A stretch of 64,000 nucleotides of DNA, taken from an uncultured Bartonella sp. GTDB lineage: Bacteria > Pseudomonadota > Alphaproteobacteria > Rhizobiales > Rhizobiaceae. The stretch lies in NCBI RefSeq assembly GCF_946479275.1, contig NZ_CAMLFE010000001.1, forward strand, positions 1 to 64,000, read 5' to 3'. The translations under genes and the position numbers were made by a program. Of this stretch, positions 1 through 10,408 are shown piece by piece (the stretch's first letter is position 1; every line of letters begins with the position of its first letter). The notes under the pieces are model-generated. The model ran no database searches, was not told the DNA's origin, and saw only the letters and a list, made by a program, of their open reading frames with translations.

Positions 1-2
1 CA

Positions 3-464
3 CTTGGTGGCGGCCTTATCGGCAATTATATGGACCGTCAGGAAGCCGAGCTTCGTCAACAGCTTCAAGGCACAGGCGTTTCTGTTACACGATATGGCGA
101 TCAGATTCGCCTGAATATGCCCGGCAATATTACCTTCAACACCGATCAGGATTCGGTCAAAGGACAATTCTATCCGGTTTTGAATTCTGTTGCCGTTGTA
201 CTGAAAAAATATAACAAATCCTTGGTCGATGTTTTCGGTTTCACCGATTCTACAGGAAGTCTTGAACATAATCAGGATCTATCACAAAGGCGTGCACTTT
301 CGGTTGCCAATTATCTTAACAGTCAAGGCATCGATGGGCGGCGTTTGGCTGTCCAAGGCTATGGTCCTTCCAATCCGATTGCCTCCAATGATACCGTGGA
401 AGGCCGTTCGCAGAACCGCCGTGTAGAAATCCAGATTGCACCGTTGCGTCAGGACGGCTATTGA
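3..464 (+). CDS. OmpA-family outer-membrane protein, 3' part (cut by window edge)
   Basis: The open frame runs in from the left edge; the track's ATG at 30 is internal, because the same frame reads LGGGLIGNYM before it. That glycine-rich stretch followed by a C-terminal OmpA domain is the layout of YiaD-like lipoproteins. The OmpA domain spans most of the fragment, with GFTDSTG and the NRRVEI motif that contacts peptidoglycan. The role would be tethering the outer membrane to the cell wall. The signal peptide or lipobox lies outside the window, so lipoprotein status is not shown. A strong terminator follows 30 bases after the stop, so this gene ends its transcript. Confidence 0.85.
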   Translation, partial: LGGGLIGNYMDRQEAELRQQLQGTGVSVTRYGDQIRLNMPGNITFNTDQDSVKGQFYPVLNSVAVVLKKYNKSLVDVFGFTDSTGSLEHNQDLSQRRALSVANYLNSQGIDGRRLAVQGYGPSNPIASNDTVEGRSQNRRVEIQIAPLRQDGY

Positions 465-493
465 TTTTTCGTGAATTAAAAATTTGTTTTTCT

Positions 494-520
494 AAAACCG
501 CCGATCGGATCGGCGGTTTT
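494..520 (+). terminator. Intrinsic terminator after the OmpA-family gene
   Basis: A perfect 12-bp inverted repeat (AAAACCGCCGAT / ATCGGCGGTTTT) with a 3-base loop is followed by an A/T-rich run. It separates the OmpA-family gene from recA. The A and T ends make it potentially bidirectional. Confidence 0.85.
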
Positions 521-614
521 ATTTTATATGGTTTTTCCATAAGCAATTAGAACATTGATAGAACAAAATTATATAATCAAACAAAAACAATATGTTATAT
601 AGCTTGTCAAAAGA

Positions 615-629
615 GAACAAATAGTGTAC
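615..629 (+). promoter_or_regulatory. Degenerate LexA/SOS box upstream of recA
   Basis: GAAC-N7-GTAC lies 60 bases before the recA start. Alphaproteobacterial LexA binds GAAC-N7-GAAC (or its complement GTTC-N7-GTTC), so one half site matches and the other differs at one base. The perfect copy in front of uvrA in this window supports the consensus in this genome. Binding here is inferred from position and partial match. Confidence 0.45.
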
Positions 630-689
630 AAATGAACTATCAAATAAATGAACGCTCTGGCTTCATATGTTAGAAAAGGTTAGTGTAAG

Positions 690-1772
690 ATGTCACAAAA
701 TACATTGCGACTCGTTGAGGATAAAACAGTGGATAAATCAAAAGCTCTGGATGCCGCACTATCCCAGATTGAACGTTCGTTTGGCAAAGGCTCTATTATG
801 CGCCTTGGCGATAATAAACATATTGTCGAAATCGAAACAATTCCGACAGGTTCGTTGTCGTTGGATATTGCGCTTGGAGTAGGGGGACTTCCCAAAGGTC
901 GTATCGTAGAAATTTATGGGCCTGAAAGTTCCGGTAAAACAACTTTGGCTCTTCATACAATTGCTGAAGCACAAAAACGTGGCGGCATTTGCGCTTTTAT
1001 TGATGCCGAACATGCGCTTGACCCGGTTTATGCCCGCAAACTTGGTGTCGATATTGAAAACCTTCTCATTTCGCAGCCGGATACGGGCGAACAAGCTCTG
1101 GAAATCACGGATACGTTGGTTCGTTCCGGTGCAGTTGATGTTCTTGTCGTCGATTCTGTTGCAGCACTTACGCCACGCGCTGAAATCGAAGGCGAGATGG
1201 GGGATTCGCTTCCCGGCTTACAAGCACGGTTAATGAGTCAGGCATTACGCAAATTGACTGCTTCCATTTCACGTTCGAATTGCATGGTTATTTTTATCAA
1301 CCAGATTCGTATGAAGATCGGTGTTATGTTCGGTTCGCCCGAGACGACAACGGGTGGGAATGCATTAAAATTCTACTCCTCTGTTCGCTTGGACATCCGT
1401 CGTATCGGTTCAATCAAAGACCGTGATGAGGTCGTTGGTAATCAGACACGCGTCAAGGTTGTCAAAAACAAGCTTGCTCCTCCATTCAAGCAGGTTGAAT
1501 TCGATATTATGTATGGCGAAGGTATCTCGAAGCTCGGTGAACTTATCGATCTTGGTGTCAAGGTTGGTATTGTCGAGAAGTCCGGTGCGTGGTTCTCTTA
1601 TAATTCCCAGCGTTTGGGGCAGGGACGTGAAAATGCCAAACAGTTTCTTCGCGATAACAAGGAAGTGGCTGACGAAATCGAGGCAGCTTTACGTCAAAAT
1701 GCCGGTCTCATTGCAACGGAACTACTGGAAAATGGCGGTCCGGAAGCTGATGATGAGAGTGCAGCAGGCTGA
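690..1772 (+). CDS. recA: Recombinase RecA
   Basis: RecA is the ATP-dependent strand-exchange protein of homologous recombination and the coprotease that triggers LexA cleavage. The 360-residue product has the usual length. It shows the N-terminal [18 protein letters not shown] block, Walker [10 protein letters not shown] near residue 70, a Walker B-like [12 protein letters not shown], loop L1/L2 sequences ([46 protein letters not shown]) and an acidic C-terminal tail. The ATG at 690 gives the family N-terminus MSQNTLR; its ribosome site is weak. A partial SOS box lies upstream and a terminator about 125 bases downstream, so it is a single-gene unit. Confidence 0.98.
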   Translation: MSQNTLRLVEDKTVDKSKALDAALSQIERSFGKGSIMRLGDNKHIVEIETIPTGSLSLDIALGVGGLPKGRIVEIYGPESSGKTTLALHTIAEAQKRGGICAFIDAEHALDPVYARKLGVDIENLLISQPDTGEQALEITDTLVRSGAVDVLVVDSVAALTPRAEIEGEMGDSLPGLQARLMSQALRKLTASISRSNCMVIFINQIRMKIGVMFGSPETTTGGNALKFYSSVRLDIRRIGSIKDRDEVVGNQTRVKVVKNKLAPPFKQVEFDIMYGEGISKLGELIDLGVKVGIVEKSGAWFSYNSQRLGQGRENAKQFLRDNKEVADEIEAALRQNAGLIATELLENGGPEADDESAAG

Positions 1773-1895
1773 TCCGGTTTCAATAATACCGGCTAAGATA
1801 AGTTAGAAGATTTCAAGTTCTAAATCTTGTCTATATCAACCTGAGAACGTCGAAGAAATTGTGATTTCGGGATATGTGCTTATGATTGAATGAAG

Positions 1896-1927
1896 GGCGG
1901 TGGCCGGAAGGTTGCCGCCTTTTTTTG
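1896..1927 (+). terminator. recA terminator
   Basis: A 10-bp stem (GGCGGTGGCC / GGTTGCCGCC, three G-T wobbles) with a GGAA tetraloop is followed by seven T. It is the first terminator after recA. Confidence 0.75.
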
Positions 1928-3008
1928 ATTGTTCTGTTAGCATTTATGAATAATGCGGTTAGCATTGAACATGAACATTTTTCGACAGTTTCCGGATTTT
2001 ATGAGGGATCGAATAAAACATGCAGGAAAAGTGTTTATTTGGGAGCGGGAAGGTATTGTCTTGTCGAAATCACATCCGTTTTGTGTTATCGAAATCATAC
2101 CTGCTTTGCGATGATTGTGTGTGACAACTCACTTTTTCACGAAGGTTCTTCCTAAGTCATTGGCAAAACGTTATCAAAAATCGATGTATGGCACGTTGGA
2201 CTTTTAAGATGAATGAAAGAACGGGGGTTTATGTCGTTATAAGTGAGAAACCTAAACTTTTTGCCTCCATCTTGATGAACTAATTCAGAACATCGGACTG
2301 AACGGATGAAAAAGTTGGTTTTTCGAACTCTATTGTTCGTTATTGCTAATGGTTGTCGTGGTCTTGGCATCCCAAAAAGTTGTCACGGAATAGGCGATAA
2401 AAGTTCATATTCTATGGATTAACAGGCGGCTGAATCGGGCAATTGATTGATTTGTTGGCGACAATTTCAAAAAAAGTGGATTAGATTTTATCGGATGCGG
2501 TTCTCTGTTGATTGCGGTGTCAAATAAAGTGGAGGAAAAACATCGGACCGGCTGCGAGCAAATTGAAGAATAACCGGTTTAACATCATGAAATATCGCAA
2601 AAAGTCGAAAAATTTTCTGTGGTGCGATTCATCGAACATGTTTTGTGTAACATATTGCAATCGAAAATTTTGTTGGAAAAGCGTCGTCATTAGAAAATCG
2701 GATAAAAGATAGCCATTGAATTAAGCAGTAAAAAGCAGGGTGGAAAATCGCATTCGTCACCGCCCATTAAAGGCGATCAAACGATGTTTGAATAAGCGCG
2801 ATTTTTTTAAGCTGATGGCCTATGTTTCCAATGTTTGTTGTTGATGCGCTGTGCTTAGCTATAAAAGCACCCGATTTAGAATTCACATTGCGGGATCGGC
2901 GTGAAAAAGTGGTTTCCAGATTGACGAATATGCTCTAAAAGGCAGTCAATATATTTTTAAAAATCCGGCGGGCAGGATTAAGCTCAGCGGCGAGTACAGG
3001 TGTCAGTT
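1928..3008. other. Long gap between recA and alaS, no gene recognised
   Basis: About 1.1 kb with only short ORFs on either strand (for example 1886-2155 and 2512-2712) that have no recognisable motif, biased composition or credible ribosome site. Near 2900-2938 the text around GTGAAAAAGTGGTTTCC and ATATGCTCTAAA resembles a worn copy of the intergenic palindromic repeat seen at 28.7 kb. The stretch looks like decayed DNA; what it came from cannot be told by eye. Confidence 0.5.
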
Positions 3009-5675
3009 ATGAATAGTGTTAACGAGATCCGGTCAACATTTCTGGATTATTTCCACAGAAACGGGCATGAAATTGTCCCATCCAGTCCGCTGGTTCCGAG
3101 AAATGATCCGACCTTGATGTTTACCAATGCGGGAATGGTACAGTTCAAGAATGTGTTTACCGGCCTTGAACAACGGCCCTATAAAAGAGCAACGACAGCG
3201 CAAAAATGCGTTCGCGCCGGCGGTAAGCATAACGACCTTGACAATGTGGGCTATACAGCTCGCCACCATACATTTTTCGAGATGCTCGGTAACTTCTCTT
3301 TTGGCGATTATTTCAAAGAACAGGCCATTTATTTTGCCTGGAATTTGCTTACCAAAGAATTCTGTCTGCCAAAAGAAAAGCTGCTTGTTACTGTCTATCA
3401 TGAAGATGATGCGGCAGCCGAGTTATGGAAGAAAATAGCCGGACTATCGGATGACAAAATTATCCGGATTTCAACCAATGACAATTTCTGGGCTATGGGT
3501 GACACAGGTCCTTGCGGGCCATGTTCGGAAATATTCTATGACCATGGCGATAAAATCTGGGGCGGCGTGCCTGGAAGCGCCGAGGAAGATGGTGATCGTT
3601 ATATTGAAATCTGGAACCTTGTTTTCATGCAATATGATCAGGTTACAAAGGATCAGCGTAATGATCTTCCGAGGCCGTCCATTGATACAGGCATGGGGCT
3701 TGAACGTATTGCTGCGGTTTTGCAGGGTGTTCATGATAATTATGATATTGACCTCTTCAAGACATTGATCCGCGCTTCCGAGGAAGCAACCGGCGTCAAG
3801 GCGGAGGGAGAATTTGTTGCAAGTCACCGTGTGATAGCCGATCATCTTCGTTCATCCGCTTTTTTGATTGCCGATGGCGTTTTGCCTTCCAATGAAGGTC
3901 GCGGTTATGTATTGCGCCGCATTATGCGTCGCGCCATGCGCCATGCCGAGCTGCTTGGAGCCAAAGAACCCTTGATGTGGCGCCTGTTGCCGACCTTGAT
4001 ACGTGAAATGGGACAGGCCTATCCCGAACTCATCCGCGCTGAAGCGTTGATTTCGGAAACGTTGCGTTTGGAAGAAACGCGCTTCCGCAAGACTTTGGAA
4101 CGCGGTCTTACCCTTTTGAACGAGGCAAGCCACAATCTGAAATCGGGCGATCATCTTGATGGCGAAACAGCATTCAAACTTTATGATACCTATGGGTTCC
4201 CGCTTGATCTTACGCAGGATGCGCTTCGTCGCCGCAATATAACGGTTGATGTTGAGGCTTTCGACAAGGCAATGGAACGTCAGAAAGCTGAGGCTCGTGC
4301 CAATTGGGCGGGTTCTGGAGAAGAGGCAACCGAAACCGTCTGGTTTGCCGTTCGCGATCGCGTCGGCTCAACCGAATTTCTTGGCTATGAGACAGAAAAA
4401 GCCGAAGCAGTGATTACTGCAATTGTGAAAGATGGCAAAATTGTCGATGGTCTGAAGGAAGGTGAACAAGGCGCGTTGATCGTCAATCAGACACCTTTTT
4501 ACGGTGAATCCGGTGGTCAGGTGGGCGATACCGGCGTAATTGCCGGCGAAAAGTTCTCCTTTAACGTCACAGACACACAGAAAAAGGCAAATGGTGTTTT
4601 TGTCCATATCGGTGTTGCCAAAAACGGTTCGATCAAGACCGGCGATGTTGTCGAGCTTGATGTTGACGTAAAGAGGCGTCGTAAAATCCGTGCCAACCAT
4701 TCGGCAACGCACCTTTTACACGAGGCTTTACGCGAAACATTGGGTACCCATGTTGCCCAGAAAGGGTCGTTGGTAACACCGGAACGCCTGCGTTTTGACT
4801 TCTCGCATCCGAAACCGATGACAGCGGAAGAAATCAAACAGGTTGAAGATTTGGCAAATGAAATTGTTTTGCAAAACAGCCCTGTTACAACCCGTCTTAT
4901 GAGCGTTGACGATGCCATTGCCGAAGGTGCAATGGCCTTGTTCGGCGAAAAATATGGTGATGAAGTTCGTGTTGTTTCTATGGGGCAACGGGTTGACCCG
5001 ACAAAAGTTGGAAACCGCGCCTGGTCGCTTGAACTTTGCGGTGGCACCCACGTCAAACGTACCGGTGATATCGGGCTAATCCGCATTGTATCGGAAAGCG
5101 CAGTTGCCGCCGGTGTTCGTCGTATTGAAGCGCTGACAGGCGATGCCGCCCGCCATTATCTTGATGGTCAGGATCAACGTGTTCACGAAATAGCCAACGC
5201 ATTGAAGACAACGCCTCAGGAAGCACTGGAACGTGTCCATGTGCTTGTTGAAGAACGCCGCAAGCTAGAAAAAGAGTTGAATGAGGCAAGAAAGCAATTG
5301 GCCTTGTCCGGTGGAGCAAATGATCACGGCGAAGCCGATGTTGAACAGATAGAAGGACTAGCCTTTATGGGGCGCGTTGTTCACGGTATCGCACCCAAGG
5401 ATTTGAAGCCACTTGCCGATGCCGGTAAAAACAAGATTGGTAGTGGTGTTGTTGCCTTCATCGGTGTTTCGGAAGATGGCAAGGCGAGTGCTGTAGTCGG
5501 TGTTACCGATGATTTGACAAAACGGTTCAATGCTGTCGAACTTGTCAAGGCATTGTCGGAAGTTCTGGGCGGTAAAGGCGGTGGCGGCCGTCCGGATATG
5601 GCCCAAGCTGGTGGACCGGATGGCAACAAGGCAGATGACGCCATGAAAGCCTTGAGAGAAAAATTACAGAAATAA
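3009..5675 (+). CDS. alaS: Alanine--tRNA ligase
   Basis: AlaRS charges tRNA-Ala in the cytosol and edits mischarged Ser and Gly. The protein has the class II catalytic domain at the N-terminus ([11 protein letters not shown], the [18 protein letters not shown] motif, [10 protein letters not shown]), then the tRNA-recognition region, an editing domain with the metal-binding [14 protein letters not shown] and [13 protein letters not shown] motifs, and the C-terminal DHH-like domain ending in a glycine-rich [17 protein letters not shown] chose the ATG at 3009 ([11 protein letters not shown]) over the track's GTG at 3000 because it matches the family N-terminus and has AGG eight bases upstream. 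Length (888 residues) is normal. It is a single-gene unit with its own terminator. Confidence 0.97.
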   Translation: MNSVNEIRSTFLDYFHRNGHEIVPSSPLVPRNDPTLMFTNAGMVQFKNVFTGLEQRPYKRATTAQKCVRAGGKHNDLDNVGYTARHHTFFEMLGNFSFGDYFKEQAIYFAWNLLTKEFCLPKEKLLVTVYHEDDAAAELWKKIAGLSDDKIIRISTNDNFWAMGDTGPCGPCSEIFYDHGDKIWGGVPGSAEEDGDRYIEIWNLVFMQYDQVTKDQRNDLPRPSIDTGMGLERIAAVLQGVHDNYDIDLFKTLIRASEEATGVKAEGEFVASHRVIADHLRSSAFLIADGVLPSNEGRGYVLRRIMRRAMRHAELLGAKEPLMWRLLPTLIREMGQAYPELIRAEALISETLRLEETRFRKTLERGLTLLNEASHNLKSGDHLDGETAFKLYDTYGFPLDLTQDALRRRNITVDVEAFDKAMERQKAEARANWAGSGEEATETVWFAVRDRVGSTEFLGYETEKAEAVITAIVKDGKIVDGLKEGEQGALIVNQTPFYGESGGQVGDTGVIAGEKFSFNVTDTQKKANGVFVHIGVAKNGSIKTGDVVELDVDVKRRRKIRANHSATHLLHEALRETLGTHVAQKGSLVTPERLRFDFSHPKPMTAEEIKQVEDLANEIVLQNSPVTTRLMSVDDAIAEGAMALFGEKYGDEVRVVSMGQRVDPTKVGNRAWSLELCGGTHVKRTGDIGLIRIVSESAVAAGVRRIEALTGDAARHYLDGQDQRVHEIANALKTTPQEALERVHVLVEERRKLEKELNEARKQLALSGGANDHGEADVEQIEGLAFMGRVVHGIAPKDLKPLADAGKNKIGSGVVAFIGVSEDGKASAVVGVTDDLTKRFNAVELVKALSEVLGGKGGGGRPDMAQAGGPDGNKADDAMKALREKLQK

Positions 5676-5686
5676 TTGCTGTAAAG

Positions 5687-5709
5687 AGCGGGCACTAGCC
5701 CGCTTTTTT
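5687..5709 (+). terminator. alaS terminator
   Basis: AGCGGGC, an ACTA loop, GCCCGCT and then a run of T. The stem is a perfect 7 bp. Confidence 0.9.
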
Positions 5710-6710
5710 ATTGTCTTATAGGCTTGTGATTTTGTTGTATTGCCCGTCTTCTTTGCCGCTATTCAATCAAGGCGATAGAGACGTTTGACTCCGCTGTCAT
5801 TTTCGGACATCACGCCATTTGAATGAAATCGCGGCGCTGTAGAAAATTCGCATCGTAAGGTAATCGTGCCAATCTGGGATGATCAACGTGGTCTTCGAGA
5901 GCAAGGCGCACGGGTGGTTTTAGGCCTATTCAAGGGAATATTTTAAGCCATGCATGGCTTAAAAATCCTATTTTAGCAAACAATTATGCGGGATTTTCAA
6001 AGGTCGAAACATTGTGCGACCGATGATGGTTCATTCATCGTTTTTACCGGATTTGCGTAGAGTAATGAATGGTCATGACGGGTTTTGAACAATGAGTTAT
6101 GAAACGTTCAATCACACCTATTATGCTTGTTATTCGCGACAAGGTGCACGCCTTTGAAGAGCCATTGGTGTCGTTAAAATGGAATAACTGGCAAGCTATA
6201 TTTTTTAACCGCGGGCATTCATTTGCCATTCAGGAATTACCAGATCGGGAGAATGTTTTTTCATTAACACTAGGAGGAAGGTGGCTAACCGGTTCATGAT
6301 GTGTGGAATATTGCTACCTTCACAAAGTGAAATTGCGTTTCTCGGCTATATTATTGCAGGTTAATGTTGAGTGAAAAATGGAAAATGGGTTTTCAAAGTG
6401 CAAGAACAGAAAACGTATATTTTGGGCAATACCGTTGCGTCGAGCTGGCAATAATGGCTGCTCGTGAATGCAATAGGATTATATTTGCTAAAAAAATTGC
6501 CTTTTTCGCTCACGCGTTCATTCTATTCCGGTTCAACACACTTAATTTCCGTATAAAGCATAAAGCGTTTTTCTCGCAGCGACAGCACAAGACGAGCGAA
6601 AGCTCCAAATTCATTGAATAGTTATTACTGTAAAACTAGCCAATCCGGTGATCTCCAGCTACTGTCGACGAAGATTTTAATGCTCAAATCTATGGTAAAA
6701 TTGGTTAAAG
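5710..6710. other. 1-kb intergenic gap containing a perfect 24-bp palindrome
   Basis: No convincing gene lies between alaS and the 3' end of ndvA. The three small ORFs (6044-6229 minus, 6099-6299 plus, 6364-6621 plus) have no recognisable domain or good ribosome site. At 5941-5964 there is a perfect 24-bp palindrome, TTTTAAGCCATGCATGGCTT followed by AAAA. It could be a protein-binding site or a hairpin. Nothing else structured was noticed. Confidence 0.5.
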
Positions 6711-8540
6711 TTATGATGGTTGCTGAACCTGAACAGCATTGTCACGGTTAAGAGCATGAGGTGAATGGTCAATCGTTAAGCCACCCGCTTTAAGAAGAGC
6801 AGTAAAGCGCCCGCCTTTTTCAGCAAGTTCATCAAAACTTCCCTGTTCGACAATATGACCATGATCCATAAATAATACCAGATCCGCATTGCGCACCGTC
6901 GAGAGTCGATGGGCGATGATGATTGTTGTGCGGTTGCGGCTTACTGTGTCAATTGCTTCCTTGACGCGTGCTTCTGTTTCGACGTCCAGCGCACTTGTTG
7001 CTTCATCAAGCACGAAAATAGGAGAGTTTTTCAGCACGGCCCGTGCAATTGCAAGCCTTTGCCGTTCGCCACCGGAAAGGAGCGACCCGCGTTCTCCAAC
7101 GCGTGTGTCATAGCCGTTGGTCTTCGCATGAATGAAATCATTGGCAGCAGCAATCTTTGCTGCTTCATATATCTCTTCATCAGAGGCATCAGGGCGACCG
7201 ATGCTGATGTTTTCTTTGATTGTGCGGTTAAATAGCCCGGAATCTTGGAATACCGTTGCCATGGCATGACGAAGAGACGCACGGTTGACTGTTCTTGTAT
7301 CGACACCATCAATCGTTATCACACCGCTTTCCGGATCGTAGATACGTTGCAACAGATTGATCAATGTTGTTTTACCGGCTCCGGTAGGCCCGACAATTGC
7401 GGCGGTCTGTCCGGGTTTGATTTCAAAAGTGATGTCATAGACACCCTGCAGCGTGTTCGAAAATTCATGGGTGACATGGTCAAAACGGATGTCGCCTTTG
7501 ACGTTAGTCAATGAGGGGAGGCCTTTAGGTTCAGCTGCCGCAACAGTCGAATCCATCATGTCATAAAATGCGTCGAGTTTAGCCCGATTGGAACCGATGA
7601 GATTGATGAAATTGCTAATCTGGTCAAGTTGACCGATCATCATTTGTGAAAAGAAAACAAAGGCAACAACATCACCAATATTGAGGATGCCTTTGGAAAC
7701 CAGATAGGCGCCAAGAACAATGACGACGATGACTGTGATTGTCGAGGCCATACGGTTAAGGCCGGCGGCCAAGGCCCACCAGTTCAAAACCGGATATTGC
7801 GCCTTGAGTACGTTTTGTGCATTCTGCTTGACACGTTCGCTTTCTTCATCACCCCGATTGTAGCTTTGTACAACCGAGACATTGGAGATTGAATCTGTGA
7901 CATGCTCGAACAAAGCAAGATGATATTTTTCAACTGATTCCTGACCCGTTTTGGTCTTTGTCATGACGAGACGGGCAATCATGATATAGATAATGCCAAG
8001 CGAAATCAGAACGATGGACAGGCGGTAATCGGTCCAGATTGCAACACTTAACAGAATTATAAGCTGAATCATTGAAGCAAGATGTTGGCGCATGAATTCG
8101 AGCCACATCGTGAACATGGATTCGCAAGCCCGAAGCATTGTGTGAAGTGCGTTGGAGGTGCCGATTTTCTGGTGCCATGCGAGCGGCATATTGATAATGC
8201 GCTGGTAAGATTCAGCCAATACCCCCAAGCGTCTGCGATGTGCCAGACGATCGGCCCCTCTGTCGACCATTACGGTTGCGACGATGGAAAACATACCAAG
8301 TGCCGTCCACAATGCGAGATAAGGAATAACGGCTGTGAATGTATCGCCAGCCGAAAAGGCAGTGCCGCTTGATACTGCTTGCGCGGTCAAAGACAGTTCA
8401 TCAATTATCCAGCCGAAAATTTTCGGTATGAAAACCTGCACAGCCGCCATAGCAATGTTGGCTGCACAAATGATGATGACCGTTTTCTTTTCTGTCATCA
8501 AATAGCTGACTGCGCGCGTATAAGTTTTAAAAAGCGACAA
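6711..8540 (-). CDS. ndvA: Cyclic beta-1,2-glucan ABC exporter (NdvA/ChvA type)
   Basis: An inner-membrane ABC half-transporter with fused permease and ATPase. Residues 1 to about 320 form the membrane domain; the C-terminal ATPase has Walker A GPTGAGKTT, signature LLSGGERQRLAIARA, Walker B IFVLDEATSALD and the switch histidine in IIAHRLST. Length (609) and N-terminus match the rhizobial NdvA/ChvA and Brucella Cgt family, which exports cyclic beta-1,2-glucan to the periplasm. The start is TTG, preceded by a strong GGAGGT a few bases upstream, and the next in-frame ATG is at residue 15, so TTG is accepted. No glucan synthase gene is nearby. The substrate is inferred from family resemblance; a related lipid or glucan exporter cannot be excluded. 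Confidence 0.85.
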   Translation of the reverse strand: MSLFKTYTRAVSYLMTEKKTVIIICAANIAMAAVQVFIPKIFGWIIDELSLTAQAVSSGTAFSAGDTFTAVIPYLALWTALGMFSIVATVMVDRGADRLAHRRRLGVLAESYQRIINMPLAWHQKIGTSNALHTMLRACESMFTMWLEFMRQHLASMIQLIILLSVAIWTDYRLSIVLISLGIIYIMIARLVMTKTKTGQESVEKYHLALFEHVTDSISNVSVVQSYNRGDEESERVKQNAQNVLKAQYPVLNWWALAAGLNRMASTITVIVVIVLGAYLVSKGILNIGDVVAFVFFSQMMIGQLDQISNFINLIGSNRAKLDAFYDMMDSTVAAAEPKGLPSLTNVKGDIRFDHVTHEFSNTLQGVYDITFEIKPGQTAAIVGPTGAGKTTLINLLQRIYDPESGVITIDGVDTRTVNRASLRHAMATVFQDSGLFNRTIKENISIGRPDASDEEIYEAAKIAAANDFIHAKTNGYDTRVGERGSLLSGGERQRLAIARAVLKNSPIFVLDEATSALDVETEARVKEAIDTVSRNRTTIIIAHRLSTVRNADLVLFMDHGHIVEQGSFDELAEKGGRFTALLKAGGLTIDHSPHALNRDNAVQVQQPS

Positions 8541-8750
8541 GCTTATACCTCCAATGACACCTTGTCCCCATGGTTGTCCGTTTTAAAATCAGTTCAACTG
8601 TTTATAATGTTTATTTAATGTGCGCTACTGTTCAATTTACGATCAGCAAAACCACTTTTAACAACACGATGTAACCGAGTGTGATCGTGACGATAAATCA
8701 TGTCGCTATTGTCGTTCGATGATGCTAGAGAAAACACCAAGGAGATGACG

Positions 8751-9734
8751 ATGGCCGGTGTTGAAATAAAAAAAGTTGATGAAGATGAAAACGGTATGCG
8801 CGTTGACCGCTGGTTCAAGGTTCATTATCCGGGACTGGGGTTTGGTTACCTGCAAAAACTTTTGCGTTCCGGGCAAATTCGTGTTGAAGGGGGCAGGGTA
8901 AAGTCTGACACGAGATTGCAAATCGGGCAATCGGTGCGCGTGCCGCCTCTACCTGTTGATGAAAAAGGCGCAGTACCTCTAACAGGCAAAACCATTCGCG
9001 GGCAGGATGATGGTGACGTTTTGAAGCAGATGCTTCTTTACGAAGACAAGAAGCTTTATGTGTTTAATAAGCCTGCCGGTCTTGCTGTTCAGGGTGGCTC
9101 GGGTGTTACCCGTCATGTCGACGGCATGCTTGAAGCCTGGCGCAATCAAAAAGGTGAAAAGCCGCGCCTTGTCCATCGGCTTGATCGCGATACGTCGGGT
9201 GTTCTCGTTGTTGCAAAAACACGCTCGGCAGCGCAGGCTTTGGCAGCGGCATTCCGTGCTCGTGAAACCAAAAAGACCTATTGGGCCATTGTAAGAGGTG
9301 TTCCCAAAAAACGCGAAGACAAGATTTCAACATGGCTTGTTAAGGAATCCACCCCTGACGGCGATAAAATGCGTGTATGCCCGCATGGTGAACCGGATTC
9401 AGATCATGCTGTTTCGCACTACCGTGTTATAGACACGCGCGGGCAGATTTTGTCGTGGCTTGAAATGGAACCTTACACCGGACGCACGCATCAATTGCGT
9501 GTTCACGCGGCCTATATCGGCCATCCGATTATTGGCGACCCCAAATATTTTTATGCAGATCAGAACTGGGAACTGCCGGGCGGAATCCAGAATCGTCTTC
9601 ATCTCCATGCTCGCCGGATAAGAATTCCCAATCCTTCCGGAGGAATATTGGATGTGACAGCTCCTCTTCCGCCCCATATGGTGCAAACTTTTAACCTTCT
9701 TGCGTTTGATGAAAGTGACGGAGATCAAGATTGA
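8751..9734 (+). CDS. rluC: RluA/RluC-family 23S rRNA pseudouridine synthase
   Basis: It converts specific uridines in 23S rRNA to pseudouridine. It has an N-terminal S4-like RNA-binding region (VDRWFKVHYPGL..LQKLLRSGQIRVEGGRV) and the catalytic domain with motif LVHRLDRDTSGVLVVAKT, whose HRLD aspartate is the expected nucleophile, followed by GRTHQLRVHAAYIGHPIIGDPKY. The track starts at 8700, but AAGGAG eight bases before the ATG at 8751 supports MAGVEIKKV as the N-terminus. The stop overlaps the TTG start of the HAD gene, so three genes (this one, the HAD gene and the ATP12 gene) form a coupled operon. RluC is the closest named member; RluD-like specificity is not excluded. Confidence 0.88.
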   Translation: MAGVEIKKVDEDENGMRVDRWFKVHYPGLGFGYLQKLLRSGQIRVEGGRVKSDTRLQIGQSVRVPPLPVDEKGAVPLTGKTIRGQDDGDVLKQMLLYEDKKLYVFNKPAGLAVQGGSGVTRHVDGMLEAWRNQKGEKPRLVHRLDRDTSGVLVVAKTRSAAQALAAAFRARETKKTYWAIVRGVPKKREDKISTWLVKESTPDGDKMRVCPHGEPDSDHAVSHYRVIDTRGQILSWLEMEPYTGRTHQLRVHAAYIGHPIIGDPKYFYADQNWELPGGIQNRLHLHARRIRIPNPSGGILDVTAPLPPHMVQTFNLLAFDESDGDQD

Positions 9735-10408
9735 CCGACAAGCCGCTTCGCCTAGCGCTTTTTGATTGTGATGGAACACTGGTTGATAGTGCCTTTGCCA
9801 TTCAACGGGCAATGGTTCAAGTGTTTGAAAAATTTTCCTATAAACAACCCGATCTTGACGAGACAAAACTTGTCATCGGCCTATCGCTTGATCGTGCAAT
9901 TGCCCGTCTTTTAGGTCGTCCCGTTGATGATGAAATTCTGGAAATGGTGACAGCTTATAAACAGATTTTCGCAAAAAACAGAGGTGATATTTCTTTTACC
10001 GAACCGCTTTTTCCGGGAATTCTAGCAATGCTGACAGCGCTTGAAAGTAAGGATGATGTTCTTTTAGGCGTTGTCACCGGAAAGTCCAGATTCGGAATTG
10101 ACAAAATACTGGAAGCCTACAAGCTCCATTGCTTTATTACTATCAAAACGGCTGACGAATGCCCGTCAAAGCCTGATCCTTCAATGGTTATAGAAAGTTG
10201 TAAACAAACCGGTGTGTTTCCCGAAAATACTTATGTCATCGGGGATTCCATTTTTGATATGCAAATGGCCAAGCTTGCGCATGCCAAAGCTATCGGCGTT
10301 TTCTGGGGCTATAATACGCCGGAGGCATTGAAAGAAGCCGGCGCAGATGAACTGGTAAAAGAGCCGAAAGACATAATTCCGATTTTGGAAAGTGATAACA
10401 ATGCGTGA
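9731..10408 (+). CDS. HAD-superfamily hydrolase, phosphoglycolate phosphatase-like
   Basis: A 225-residue HAD phosphatase. Motif I DCDGTLVDS (nucleophile and acid aspartates) is near residue 12, motif II is VVTGKSR, and motif III/IV includes KPDP followed by YVIGDSIFDMQMA, with a helical cap between. The start is TTG, overlapping the rluC stop in the sequence TTGA, with GGAG seven bases upstream, so translation is coupled. It also overlaps the ATP12 gene by eight bases. The substrate is unknown; in Rhizobiales this gene commonly sits between rluC and an ATP12 gene, which hints at a housekeeping metabolite-repair role. Confidence 0.85.
   Translation: MTDKPLRLALFDCDGTLVDSAFAIQRAMVQVFEKFSYKQPDLDETKLVIGLSLDRAIARLLGRPVDDEILEMVTAYKQIFAKNRGDISFTEPLFPGILAMLTALESKDDVLLGVVTGKSRFGIDKILEAYKLHCFITIKTADECPSKPDPSMVIESCKQTGVFPENTYVIGDSIFDMQMAKLAHAKAIGVFWGYNTPEALKEAGADELVKEPKDIIPILESDNNA

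Noticed and set aside
1886-2712. Small ORFs at 1886-2155, 2152-2370 and 2512-2712
   Set aside because: No ribosome site, no domain, and overlapping or terminator-containing sequence (the first starts within ten bases of the recA terminator stem).
4517-5086. 189-codon ORF antisense to alaS
   Set aside because: It is a shadow of a well-conserved gene and has low-complexity Ser/Thr-rich translation.
6044-6621. ORFs in the alaS-ndvA gap
   Set aside because: Short, with no family resemblance, and two overlap on opposite strands.
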